From contig NZ_CP070326.1 in assembly GCF_016917755.1 (NCBI RefSeq), forward strand, positions 5,084,001-5,148,000: DNA of 64,000 nt, in the 5' to 3' direction. Source of the DNA: Streptomyces noursei (lineage in GTDB: Bacteria; Actinomycetota; Actinomycetes; Streptomycetales; Streptomycetaceae). The notes under the pieces were generated by a model that was given only the letters and a program-made list of their open reading frames with translations, was not told the origin of the DNA and did not search any database. Each line of letters opens with the position of its first letter. Position 1 is the stretch's first letter. Shown piece by piece: positions 33,157 to 43,000 of the stretch. A program made the translations under genes and the position numbers.

Positions 33157-33579
33157 ATGAACGACGCGATTCAGGCAGAAGTGATCATGAGCTTCCTCGT
33201 CTCGGAGGAGCTCGCCTTCCGGATTCCGGTGGAGCTGGACTTCGACAGCGCCGACCCCTACGCCGTCCGGCTCACCTTCGATCTCCCCGGCGATGCGCCC
33301 GTGACCTGGGTGTTCGGCCGTGAGCTGCTGCTGGACGGGCTCAGCCGGCCGGCCGGCGAGGGGGACGTCCGGGTCGAGCCGACCTCCCCCGAGCACCTCA
33401 GCGATGTCTACATCAGCCTGCAAGTCGGCGCCGAGCGCGCCCTGTTCCGGGCCAGTGCGCCGCCGCTGATCGCCTTCCTGGACCGCACGGACCGGATCGT
33501 TCCGCTCGGCAAGGAGGAGGTCTGCGACACCCTGGAGGCCGCGCTGGACCGGATCCTGACGGAGGCCCCGGCCGGCTGA
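33157..33579 (+). CDS. ssgA: Sporulation and cell division activator SsgA
   Basis: A 140-residue SALP-family protein specific to sporulating actinomycetes. SsgA activates septum formation in aerial hyphae and SsgB recruits FtsZ. MSFLVSEELAFRIPVELDFDSADPYAVRLTF... (read in parts), GDAPVTWVFGRELLLDGL and ALFRASAPPLIAFLDRTD match the family strongly. The ATG at 33157 (NDAIQAEVIM before MSFL) resembles the start reported for S. griseus SsgA; ATG 33187 is the other candidate. A 7-bp hairpin (33570-33590) covers the stop. Confidence 0.95.
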   Translation: MNDAIQAEVIMSFLVSEELAFRIPVELDFDSADPYAVRLTFDLPGDAPVTWVFGRELLLDGLSRPAGEGDVRVEPTSPEHLSDVYISLQVGAERALFRASAPPLIAFLDRTDRIVPLGKEEVCDTLEAALDRILTEAPAG

Positions 33580-33726
33580 TCCCGCCGGCCGCCGGCCCGT
33601 TCATCCCACGCCGCCCCACCTCACCGCCGACCGGCCGGCCGTCGGCGCCCCTGCCCCGCTGCATCGACGCCCGCCCACCGCGTTCACCCGCCCCGACCCG
33701 CTCCCTCCGTGCTGCCTGCCGCGCGC

Positions 33727-35064
33727 TCAGCGCTTACGGCGCCGTCCGTGTGCCGCGCGCCGCCCTCCGCGCCCCCCGGCGGCCGGCGCCAGCCCCGCCG
33801 CACTCGGCACGGGGCGGTCCGCCGCGACCACCAGTGCCGCCAGCAAGGTGGTCACCGGCACCGAGGCGACCAGCCCGATGCTGCCCACGAGCGTGCGGAC
33901 GATCTCCTCCGCGACCACCTCGCTGGTGGCGACCGTGCCGACGCTGCTCTGTGCGATGGAGAACAGCAGGAGCAGCGGCAGCGAGGCGCCCGCGTAGGCC
34001 ATGACGAGGGTGTTCACCACGGAAGCGATGTGGTCCCGCCCGATCCGCATCGCCGCGCCGTACAGCTTCCGCCAACCCGCCGTCGGGTCGGCCTCCTTCA
34101 GCTCCCAGACCGCGGCCGTCTGCGTCACCGTCACATCGTCGAGCACCCCCAGCGAGCCGATGATGATGCCCGCCAGCAGCAGACCGCGGATCTCGATGTT
34201 CGGGTACAGCCCGTGCACCAGACCGGTGGTGTCGTCCGTATTGCCGGTCAGCAGCGCCCAGTTGATGAACACCGTGCCCAGCAGCCCGATGAGCAGCAGC
34301 GAGGCGAGGGTGCCGAGCACCGCCACGGACGTGCGGGCGGTCAACCCGTGGCACATATAGAGCGCGATCAGCATGATCGCGCTGCCGCCGATCACCGCCA
34401 CCACCAACGGATCGGAGCCCTGGAGGATCGCCGGGAGGATGAACAGCGTCAGCACGCCGAAGCTGGCGGCCAGCGCCACCAGTGCCAGCACCCCGCGCAG
34501 TCGACCGACGATCACCACGGCACCGGCGAAGATCGCGGCCAGCATCCACATCGGCACGGTGCGGTCGACGTCCGTCACCGCGTACTGCAGATCCTTCGGC
34601 GCCTTGGGGGAGTAGGAGACGACGACGTCCTGGCCCGTCGTGTAGTGCCGCAGGGCGTCCGGCGTCACCACCGTCTGGAAGGTCCGGCCGGCGTTCTCGC
34701 CGGTCGTGACCTTGACCGTCACTTGCTCACAGGGTTTGCCCGGGGCCGCTCCCCCGGCCGGTGGTTGGCCTCCGGGTGCGGTGGGCTGCGGCTGCTGCGC
34801 GGCGTGCACCGCCGCGCAGTCCACTTCCTCGACCTTGATGATCCGCGCCTGCTCCGTGGGCTGGTCGAAGCCCACGCCGGACGGCTTGTGCGGGGGCGCA
34901 CCGCCCGGCCACAGAACGATCAGGCCGACCGCCACCGCCGCCGCGAACGGGATCAGGACGGCGGCGATGACCTTGCGCAGATGCCGGGAGACGGGGGCGG
35001 CCGGCCCATGGCCGTGCGCGTGCGCGTGGCCGGCGGCGGGATGCGGGGCGTCGGGAGGGCTCAC
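33727..35064 (-). CDS. YibE/F-like multi-span membrane protein
   Basis: A 445-residue membrane protein with one N-terminal helix after a His-rich stretch (AGHAHAHGHGP), an extracytoplasmic domain of about 130 residues, then about seven helices. The segment GVLDDVTVTQTAAVWELKEADP is typical for YibE/F proteins. Some family members are linked to ion or small-molecule transport, but the function is unproven. The GTG at 35064 is chosen as start; there is no strong ribosome binding site. It is divergent from thiC. Confidence 0.8.
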   Translation of the reverse strand: MSPPDAPHPAAGHAHAHGHGPAAPVSRHLRKVIAAVLIPFAAAVAVGLIVLWPGGAPPHKPSGVGFDQPTEQARIIKVEEVDCAAVHAAQQPQPTAPGGQPPAGGAAPGKPCEQVTVKVTTGENAGRTFQTVVTPDALRHYTTGQDVVVSYSPKAPKDLQYAVTDVDRTVPMWMLAAIFAGAVVIVGRLRGVLALVALAASFGVLTLFILPAILQGSDPLVVAVIGGSAIMLIALYMCHGLTARTSVAVLGTLASLLLIGLLGTVFINWALLTGNTDDTTGLVHGLYPNIEIRGLLLAGIIIGSLGVLDDVTVTQTAAVWELKEADPTAGWRKLYGAAMRIGRDHIASVVNTLVMAYAGASLPLLLLFSIAQSSVGTVATSEVVAEEIVRTLVGSIGLVASVPVTTLLAALVVAADRPVPSAAGLAPAAGGRGGRRAAHGRRRKR

Positions 35065-35140
35065 CGCCCGATCATCGCAAGAAGCGGTGGGCCCCCTGTT
35101 CACATCGCCGCATCGGCCGCTACCGTGGTGACACCTTTGC

Positions 35141-35280
35141 AATCGCGGGAGCTCGGAGCACCGGGCTGAGAGGGCGCTGACCTCCGTCCCAGCGGTGTTT
35201 CACGTGAAACACCGGACGACGGAAGCCGCTGCGTCGACCGCCGAACCTGTTACCGGGTAATGCCGGCGTAGGGAGTTGGG
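35141..35280 (+). promoter_or_regulatory. TPP riboswitch (THI element) of thiC
   Basis: Core motifs of the thiamine-pyrophosphate riboswitch: CTGAGA at 35166-35171 after a short P3 (CUCGG/CCGGG), GAACCTG near 35243-35249, and the P5/L5 motif CCGGGTAATGCCGGCGTA at 35253-35270 leading into GGGAG (35271-35275). GGGAG is also the only ribosome-binding-site-like sequence before the thiC ATG, so ligand binding probably hides it. An extra hairpin containing parS (35184-35222) is inserted between P2 and P4. Confidence 0.93.
35197..35210. other. parS: parS site 10, within the TPP riboswitch
   Basis: A perfect GTTTCACGTGAAAC; with its flanks CGGT/ACCG the dyad is 22 bp long (35193-35214). It forms the top of a hairpin in the riboswitch RNA. 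Confidence 0.93.
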
Positions 35281-35285
35281 TCTAT

Positions 35286-37073
<1,788 letters not shown>

Positions 37074-37082
37074 GGAAGGTGA

Positions 37083-37114
37083 GGGGCAGGCCGTGAAGTG
37101 GCCGGACCTGCCCC
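37083..37114 (+). terminator. Terminator after thiC
   Basis: GGGGCAGG/CCTGCCCC stem with an inner GGCC/GGCC pair, followed by GCTTTCCTTCC. Confidence 0.65.
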
Positions 37115-37229
37115 GCTTTCCTTCCCGCCCTCACGGTGAGCGCCGGCGGATGGCCGAGGCGGAGGGCAGCGCCCGTGCCGCCGTGGGCGGACGGCCCGGG
37201 TTCCTGCTGCTCGGGTGTCCGCCGCTCCG

Positions 37230-38111
37230 CTACTCGGGCCGGTGGTCCGGACCGCCGTAGTCCGGGCTGGTGAAGTCCGGGCTGGAGTAGCGCGGACGGG
37301 ACCAGGAGGTGCCGGCGTCGGGGCTGCTGAACCGCGGGCGGGTGTAGCCGAGCGTGGGGGTGCGGCGCTCAGGGGCCGCCACGGGGCGGGGGACGTACTG
37401 GACCGGATCGTCCGAAGGGTCGGCCGAGGGATCGGCCAGCGCCTCACGGAGGAAGGGCAGCAGTCCGCGGTCCAGCAGGGCCTGTCGCCAGGTCTCGCGG
37501 GCGCTGTCCAGCGCGGCGGCCCGCGCCTCGGCCGCGGTGTCCCGGGAGACGCCGTTGCGCAGCGCGGTGACGACCACGCAGCCCATGGCGACCAGCGCAC
37601 CGGCGGCGGCCAGCGCGGCGAAGATCCAACCGACGCTGACCAGCGGCCGGGAGACGGCCGGGTCCGGGTCGACGGCAAGCAGCACATAGCCGATGACGAG
37701 GAAGAGGACGGCCGCGATCCCGGCGAGCACCGGAACGAGGACGGTGGCCATCGCCGCAAGCCCGAAGCCGGTCGTCTCGGCGGCCGGGTCGTCGTCCGCG
37801 GTGGCCGGTCCGGTCTGCTCGTCAGAGGTCTGGTCCGCTGACGGAGTGCCCGCACCGGCGGCGGACGCGGCGGGCGCCGGTGCGCGCAGCTCGGCACGCA
37901 GCTGTATGTAGCGTTGGTATTCGGCCGTCGCGCAGGCGGCGATCGCGCTGGTCGCGCTGAGCGCCATCGTGCGCAACTGCTCGGTGCTGAGCCGGTTTCC
38001 GGTGGTGGCGGTGAGGCCGTCCGGGCGGTGTGCGGCGGTACGCAGCGCGTCATCAAGGATCCGCGCGAATTCCGCGCGGTCCTCGTTCAGCAGGTGCGGA
38101 GCGCTGTTCAT
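37230..38111 (-). CDS. Two-helix membrane protein of unknown function
   Basis: A 293-residue protein with an N-terminal soluble helical part (about 1-75), an acidic and Ala-rich linker, two membrane helices (about 115-147 and 158-185) and a C-terminal tail of SSPD/YSSP-type repeats (PRFSSPDAG, RPRYSSPDF, TSPDYGGPD). The tail looks like a low-complexity protein-binding or phosphorylation region. No family function is known to me. Confidence 0.68.
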   Translation of the reverse strand: MNSAPHLLNEDRAEFARILDDALRTAAHRPDGLTATTGNRLSTEQLRTMALSATSAIAACATAEYQRYIQLRAELRAPAPAASAAGAGTPSADQTSDEQTGPATADDDPAAETTGFGLAAMATVLVPVLAGIAAVLFLVIGYVLLAVDPDPAVSRPLVSVGWIFAALAAAGALVAMGCVVVTALRNGVSRDTAAEARAAALDSARETWRQALLDRGLLPFLREALADPSADPSDDPVQYVPRPVAAPERRTPTLGYTRPRFSSPDAGTSWSRPRYSSPDFTSPDYGGPDHRPE

Positions 38112-38320
38112 GTGGATCCCCCGATGCTCCGTAGGGCCGTACGGGCCGGCCAGGGCCGGGCGCCGGGCGGGAACGGAGGAGAGCCTGCTACGGATAGACC
38201 GATGGTAGAGGGCCTCCGGCGCAGGGTGACAGAGAGTTTGCGGAATTTGCGGGATGGTGTGACCGGAACCCGCCGCGGCATGTCACCCGACGGAGCGGTA
38301 TCCGCGCCTCCGGCGAACCG

Positions 38321-39457
38321 TCACCCGACCAGGGGGAGTTGGCAGACCAGCAGCTTTCCGGCCATCGTGATACCGCCGTCCATCGCGATGGCCAGACCGT
38401 CGGCGTAGACGTGCGGACCGTTCACCGCGATGCCGTCGCCCTCGCCGTCCTCCGCGCCGACCTCGCCCAGCAGGTACGGGATCGGGCTGTGGCCGTGCAC
38501 GACGCGGTGGCCGCCGTAGGCGTCGAGGAGTTCGCGGACGGCCTGCCCGCCGGCGGCCTCGTCGCGGAAGGCGAATCGCTTGGTGAACTTGCGGAAGAGG
38601 TCCCAGACTTCGTCGGCGTCGCTGCGGGTCAGCACCTCGTGGACGGTGTCGTTGACCGCCTCGATCGAGTCGCCGTATTCGAGGTAGGCGGTGGTGTCGG
38701 AGTGCACCAGCAGGTGTCCGTCCTCCTCCATCACGGCGTCCAGGCGGGCCATCCACTGGAGGTGGTGGTCCTCCAGCCGGTCCATGTCGGTCTTCTGGCC
38801 GCCGTTGAGGAGCCACGCGGCCTGGAAGGAGGCGGTGCCGGCGCCGGACTGGACGGGGGTGTCCCCGAACCGCTTGGCGCCCAGCAGCAGCAGCTCGTGG
38901 TTGCCCATCAGGGCCTTGCAGTAGCCGCCGGCCGCGGCGGCCTCGGCGGAGAGCTGCATGACCAGGTCGATGACGCCGATGCCGTCCGGGCCGCGGTCGG
39001 TGAAGTCGCCGAGGAACCAGAGCCGGGCGTTGCCGGCCGCCCAGGTGCCGTCGGCGTCGATCAGCCCTTCGGCCTCCAGCGCGGCGCGCAGCTCCTCGTA
39101 GTAGCCGTGCACGTCGCCGACGACGTACAGCGGGCCAGGGCCGTCGGGAGTGGGTGACGGCTCCTGGGCCGGCACCACGGACGGGTGGTCGACGAGGGTG
39201 TCCGTGCGACTGATGACCGGCAGGTCGCGGGCGGTCGGGGTGTACGCCTCGGGCAGCTGCACCGGGAGTGCCGGGGGTCCCCCCTGCTCGACCGGCGTCG
39301 AGAGCTCGGGGGAGGGCGGCGCGACCGGGGGCGCGGCGGACGGGTGGAGCGGCTGCCCGGCCGGCGGTCCCGCGGGGGCTCCGGGCGGTGGAACGGACGC
39401 CGGAGGTTGTGCCCCCATGGTCCACACCATGGGTCCCTGACTGGCCCCCTGAGTCAT
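38321..39457 (-). CDS. Metallophosphoesterase (PPP-type Ser/Thr or bis-nucleoside phosphatase-like)
   Basis: A 378-residue protein with the dimetal phosphoesterase motifs in order: GDVHG, GDFTDRG, GNHE and HGH (VVHGHSPIPYLLG). This is the PPP family, which includes Ser/Thr phosphatases and ApaH-type Ap4A hydrolases. The first ~95 residues are Pro/Ala-rich. The ATG at 39457 has GGAGGGG close upstream. The substrate is unknown. Confidence 0.83.
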   Translation of the reverse strand: MTQGASQGPMVWTMGAQPPASVPPPGAPAGPPAGQPLHPSAAPPVAPPSPELSTPVEQGGPPALPVQLPEAYTPTARDLPVISRTDTLVDHPSVVPAQEPSPTPDGPGPLYVVGDVHGYYEELRAALEAEGLIDADGTWAAGNARLWFLGDFTDRGPDGIGVIDLVMQLSAEAAAAGGYCKALMGNHELLLLGAKRFGDTPVQSGAGTASFQAAWLLNGGQKTDMDRLEDHHLQWMARLDAVMEEDGHLLVHSDTTAYLEYGDSIEAVNDTVHEVLTRSDADEVWDLFRKFTKRFAFRDEAAGGQAVRELLDAYGGHRVVHGHSPIPYLLGEVGAEDGEGDGIAVNGPHVYADGLAIAMDGGITMAGKLLVCQLPLVG

Positions 39458-39698
39458 CGACCCCTCCACCGTTGCGCCGCCGTGCACCTCTCGGACCTTG
39501 CCTGGTCGACGGCGGTCCGCGGTGTCGTGCGCCCATCATAGGAACGCCGCTCGCGGGTTGTGACGCACCCGGGGGTGATCAATCCCGCGAAGCCCGGTGT
39601 TCGCGATGGATTCCTCCCGAGATCGCCCTGTTTTTTCCTCGGTCGAGCGGGCGCCCGGAGAGCGCCCGTACGCCCGGTCCGTCGTGCCGGCGGCACGC

Positions 39699-40799
39699 TC
39701 AGTCGCCGGCCGGGCCGCGTGGCGGGCTGACCGTCGTCCGCGGGGAGCGTCGCTGGGAGGAGGTTCGCACGATCAGGTCGGTCGGTATCACCTGCTCGAT
39801 GGGGCAGCTGTCGTCGAGGCCCTCGATGGCGTCGATCAGGATCTGGACCACGGCGGTACCGATGCGCCGCGGCTTGAGGGAGAGCGTGGTGATCGGCGGA
39901 TCGGTGGTGGCGTACACGGTGGACTCGCTGCAGCAGACCAGCAGCAGATCGTCCGGCACGCGTAAACCGTAGCGGCGGGCCGCGGCGAGCAGGTCGGTGC
40001 CGTTGGGGTCGAAGAGCCCGTAGACCGCGTCCGGCCGGTCGGGGCGGGCCAGCAGCCGGTCCGCGGCCACGGCGCCCGCGCGCGGGTCGTAGGCGGGATA
40101 GGACTCGTAGACCGGGTCCTGGCCGACCCGCTCGCACCAGTTGAGGTATGCGGTGGTCGACAGTCGGGTGTAGGTGTCGGTGGTGGTGCCCGTGAGCAGC
40201 CCGATGCGGCGGGCGCCGGCCTCGGCGAGGTGGTCGAGCAGACCGAGGACGGCCGCCTCGTGATCGTTGTCGACCCAGCCGGTGACCGGGAGGGAGCCGC
40301 CGGGGCGTCCGTCGGAGACGACGGGGATGCCGTGCCGGACGAGCTCGGTGACCACGGGGTCGCCGTCGGCCGGGTCGATCACGACGGTGCCGTCGAGGGC
40401 GACGTTGGACCAGACGTCGTGGCGGGAGGTCGCGGGCAGGATGACCAGGGCGTATCCGCGGGCCAACGCGGCGGAGGTGGCGGCTCTGGCCATCTCGGCG
40501 AAGTACGCGAACTCGGTGAAGGTGAAAGGTTCATCCCCGTAGGTGGTCACGGTCAGACCGATGAGGCCCGACTTGCCAGTACGGAGGGTGCGGGCGGCGG
40601 CGGAGGGGCGGTAGCCCAGCCGGTCGGCCACCTCGCGGACGTGGCTACGGGTGGCGTCCGGAAGCCGGCCCTTGCCGTTGAGCGCGTCGGAGACGGTCGT
40701 GATCGATACACCGGCTGCGGCGGCCACGTCCCGGATACCCGCGCGTCCCAGTCGGCGACCGGTCGACCGGCCCACCTGGTGCTTCCCTGCTGCTGTCAT
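39699..40799 (-). CDS. LacI-family transcriptional regulator
   Basis: A 366-residue LacI/GalR regulator with the DNA-binding headpiece near residues 20-75 (GIRDVAAAAGVSITTVSDALNGKGRLPDATRSHVREVADRLGYRPS, read in parts) and a sugar-binding-type core after it. No transporter or sugar gene is next to it, so its regulon lies elsewhere. The upstream region carries GGCAA/TTGCC (40876-40896), which could be an autoregulatory site. Confidence 0.87.
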   Translation of the reverse strand: MTAAGKHQVGRSTGRRLGRAGIRDVAAAAGVSITTVSDALNGKGRLPDATRSHVREVADRLGYRPSAAARTLRTGKSGLIGLTVTTYGDEPFTFTEFAYFAEMARAATSAALARGYALVILPATSRHDVWSNVALDGTVVIDPADGDPVVTELVRHGIPVVSDGRPGGSLPVTGWVDNDHEAAVLGLLDHLAEAGARRIGLLTGTTTDTYTRLSTTAYLNWCERVGQDPVYESYPAYDPRAGAVAADRLLARPDRPDAVYGLFDPNGTDLLAAARRYGLRVPDDLLLVCCSESTVYATTDPPITTLSLKPRRIGTAVVQILIDAIEGLDDSCPIEQVIPTDLIVRTSSQRRSPRTTVSPPRGPAGD

Positions 40800-41195
40800 G
40801 GCGAGCCGATAGTAGGGCTCGGTACGGCCATTCGCGGTGGACCCACGACGGCGTTGAGAAGGTACGTTTCTGCATGGCAACTGACCCTCAATTGCCTTCA
40901 AATGTAAGGGTGTTGTCGCCCTTTCGGATTGTTCAAGGGGAGGGGTAGCCGCTCCGCCTGGCGATCCGCCCAGGTCTCGAACAGGTCTCAAGTCACCTTG
41001 ACGAGGGATGCGCGCCACGGAGCGAGCCACCGGCGCGCGGAGTCCCGCATAGCGCTCCCCTCGTAGTGCGCGCCCGGCGCCCACTACGGCGGGTGCCCGC
41101 GGAAAGGCTGTCCGTCGCGGGCCTGACGCCGGACGGGGTAATCCTCATAAGGTGTGCAGTATTGGAGTCGATTGGATGGTTGAGGAGGACCTGCG
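40800..41195. other. Gap between lacI-type and hisC-type genes
   Basis: A 396-bp spacer. It holds an imperfect inverted repeat GGCAA-N11-TTGCC (40876-40896), an AT-richer patch near 40890-40940 likely to be the lacI-type promoter, and a promoter region for the aminotransferase near 41140-41180. No gene was seen. Confidence 0.4.
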
Positions 41196-42275
41196 GTGAG
41201 CGAGAAGACCCCGAGGCTGCGTGCTGCGCTGGACGGCATCCCCACCTACAAGCCGGGGCGACCGGCGGCGGTCGGCGGCCCGGTCGCCTACAAGCTGTCC
41301 TCCAACGAGAACCCCTATCCGCCGCTGCCGGGCGTCCTGGAGAGCGCGGTGGCGGCTGCCGGATCGTTCAACCGCTACCCCGACATGGCATGTACGGGGC
41401 TGATGGCGGAGCTGGCCGACCGGTTCTCGGTGCCGGTGGAGCACCTGGCGACCGGCACCGGGTCGGTCGGGGTGGCCCAGCAGCTGGTCCAGTCGACGGC
41501 CGGGCCCGGCGACGAAGTGATCTACGCCTGGCGGTCGTTCGAGGCGTACCCGATCGTCACCCGGGTCTCCGGCGCGACGCCCGTGCAGGTGCCGCTGACC
41601 TCTGATGAGGTGCACGACCTGGAGGCGATGCTGGCGGCGATCACCGACCGGACCCGGCTGATCTTCGTCTGCAACCCCAACAACCCCACCGGCACCGTCG
41701 TGCGCCGTGCGGAGCTGGAGTCCTTCCTGGACCGGGTGCCGAGCGACGTGCTGGTGGTGCTGGACGAGGCGTACCGCGAGTTCATCCGCGACGAGGACGT
41801 GCCGGACGGGATCGAGCTGTACCGCGACCGCCCCAACGTGTGTGTGCTGCGCACCTTCTCCAAGGCGTACGGCCTGGCGGGGCTGCGGGTCGGCTTCGCG
41901 GTGGCGCACCCGGAGGTGGCCGCGGCGTTGCGCAAGACCGCGGTGCCGTTCGGCGTGAGCCAGCTCGCGCAGGAGGCCGCGGTGGCGTCGCTGCGGAGCG
42001 AGGCGGCGCTGCTGGAGCGGGTCGACGCGCTGGTCGCCGAGCGGGCCCGGGTATGCGACGCGCTGGTGGCGCAGGGCTGGACCGTCCCGACGTCGGAGGC
42101 GAACTTCGTCTGGCTGCGGCTGGGGGACCGGACGACCGCGTTCGCCGAGGCGTGCGAGCGGGCCGGCGTGGTGGTGCGGCCGTTCGCGGGCGAGGGCGTG
42201 CGGGTGACGATCGGGGAGAAGCCGGCGATGGACCTGTTCCTGCAGGCGGCCGAGGAGTTCCGCAAGGCGCGGTAG
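41196..42275 (+). CDS. hisC: HisC-type aminotransferase
   Basis: A 359-residue fold-type I aminotransferase. It has the substrate-binding YKLSSNENPYPPLP, CNPNNPTGT, DEAYREF and the PLP lysine K223 in TFSKAYGLAGLRVGF. HisC and aromatic-amino-acid aminotransferases (Pat) cannot be told apart here; the gene is away from the his operon, so an aromatic amino acid role is just as likely. GTG start with GAGGAGG 7 bp upstream. Two hairpins follow. Confidence 0.83.
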   Translation: MSEKTPRLRAALDGIPTYKPGRPAAVGGPVAYKLSSNENPYPPLPGVLESAVAAAGSFNRYPDMACTGLMAELADRFSVPVEHLATGTGSVGVAQQLVQSTAGPGDEVIYAWRSFEAYPIVTRVSGATPVQVPLTSDEVHDLEAMLAAITDRTRLIFVCNPNNPTGTVVRRAELESFLDRVPSDVLVVLDEAYREFIRDEDVPDGIELYRDRPNVCVLRTFSKAYGLAGLRVGFAVAHPEVAAALRKTAVPFGVSQLAQEAAVASLRSEAALLERVDALVAERARVCDALVAQGWTVPTSEANFVWLRLGDRTTAFAEACERAGVVVRPFAGEGVRVTIGEKPAMDLFLQAAEEFRKAR

Positions 42276-42287
42276 CCGGTTTCCGGT

Positions 42288-42316
42288 CCGCGGGAAGGCG
42301 TCGTGCCTTCCCGCGG
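42288..42316 (+). terminator. Hairpin 1 after the hisC-type gene
   Basis: 12-bp perfect stem CCGCGGGAAGGC/GCCTTCCCGCGG with a 5-nt loop. Confidence 0.8.
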
Positions 42317-42325
42317 TGGTGTGTT

Positions 42326-42360
42326 CCGAGGCCGCGGGTCCGCCGGACCCGCGGCCTCGG
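42326..42360. terminator. Hairpin 2, bidirectional
   Basis: 16-bp perfect stem (42326-42341 with 42345-42360) with a 3-nt loop, between the hisC-type gene and the convergent cyclophilin-like gene. Confidence 0.85.
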
Positions 42361-42372
42361 TCGTCGGTGGCC

Positions 42373-42741
42373 TCAGACGTTCCGGACGTGGATCGCGTCG
42401 CCGCTGCGGACGGTGGCCAGTGCGCGCGGGTCGCCGTCGATGCGGCCCAACACGTTGCAGGGGGAGGCGAGTCGGGACTCTCCCCCGCGGGATATCGGGG
42501 TGGGGCCGTAGGGGAGCGCGAGGGCGTTGCCCTCGGTCCAGAAGGCGACCGTGCCGGGTTCGACGACCTGGCGGGCGTCGGTCTCCAGCGCGGGGGCGAG
42601 CCCGGTGTCGAAGTAGACCTCCTCGCCCCAGGTGTGGGCGGTGGCCTGGAGCGGCAGGGCGGCGAGCAGCGCGGTGGCGGTCGGGGTGTCGTCGAGCGTG
42701 GCGGTCACATGCCCGGTGGGCCAGGAGACGCGGATCTTCAT
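42373..42741 (-). CDS. Cyclophilin-like-fold protein
   Basis: A 122-residue protein of the small cyclophilin-like family (TM1367-like barrel). WGEEVYFDTGL, VVEPGTVAFWTEG and ALALPYGPTPIS are typical; cyclophilin peptidyl-prolyl isomerase residues are not conserved, so the activity is unknown. ATG 42741. A 17-bp palindrome lies 10 bp upstream of the start. Confidence 0.75.
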   Translation of the reverse strand: MKIRVSWPTGHVTATLDDTPTATALLAALPLQATAHTWGEEVYFDTGLAPALETDARQVVEPGTVAFWTEGNALALPYGPTPISRGGESRLASPCNVLGRIDGDPRALATVRSGDAIHVRNV

Positions 42742-42750
42742 GGCGACGCA

Positions 42751-42767
42751 TTCAACAATATGTTGAA
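42751..42767. promoter_or_regulatory. Palindrome TTCAACA-ATA-TGTTGAA
   Basis: A perfect 7-bp inverted repeat with a 3-nt centre, 10 bp before the cyclophilin-like ATG, in AT-rich sequence. It would overlap the promoter or 5' end and looks like an operator. The regulator is unknown. Confidence 0.5.
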
Positions 42768-42878
42768 GCCCTGCGGAAGGGTGCGCACATAACCTCGGCA
42801 TAAGCATTCACGGGCCATGGATTCGAGCGTGACCGCAGTCACGTACCCCCCCTTCCTCAAGGCGCGGCACCCATGGGA

Positions 42879-42912
42879 GATAATGCTTGTGAATGTGAAC
42901 GCGTTCACAAGC
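42879..42912 (+). promoter_or_regulatory. cyd promoter with Rex operator
   Basis: GATAAT (42879-42884) as a -10 is followed by TGTGAACGCGTTCACA (42894-42909), which fits the Rex operator of S. coelicolor cydABCD. An additional TTGTGAA half-site (42887-42893) sits directly upstream, so a second, overlapping dyad with arms 42885-42893 and 42904-42912 is possible. Rex is a redox (NADH) sensor that represses when NADH is low. Confidence 0.88.
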
Positions 42913-43000
42913 TCGCGTCCTGGTATGTGCCGCTTTATGCGGCACAAAAGGGACATAGCCGTTCCGAAACGGTGACGCAAGGACGTAAGGAGGCCGCGAC

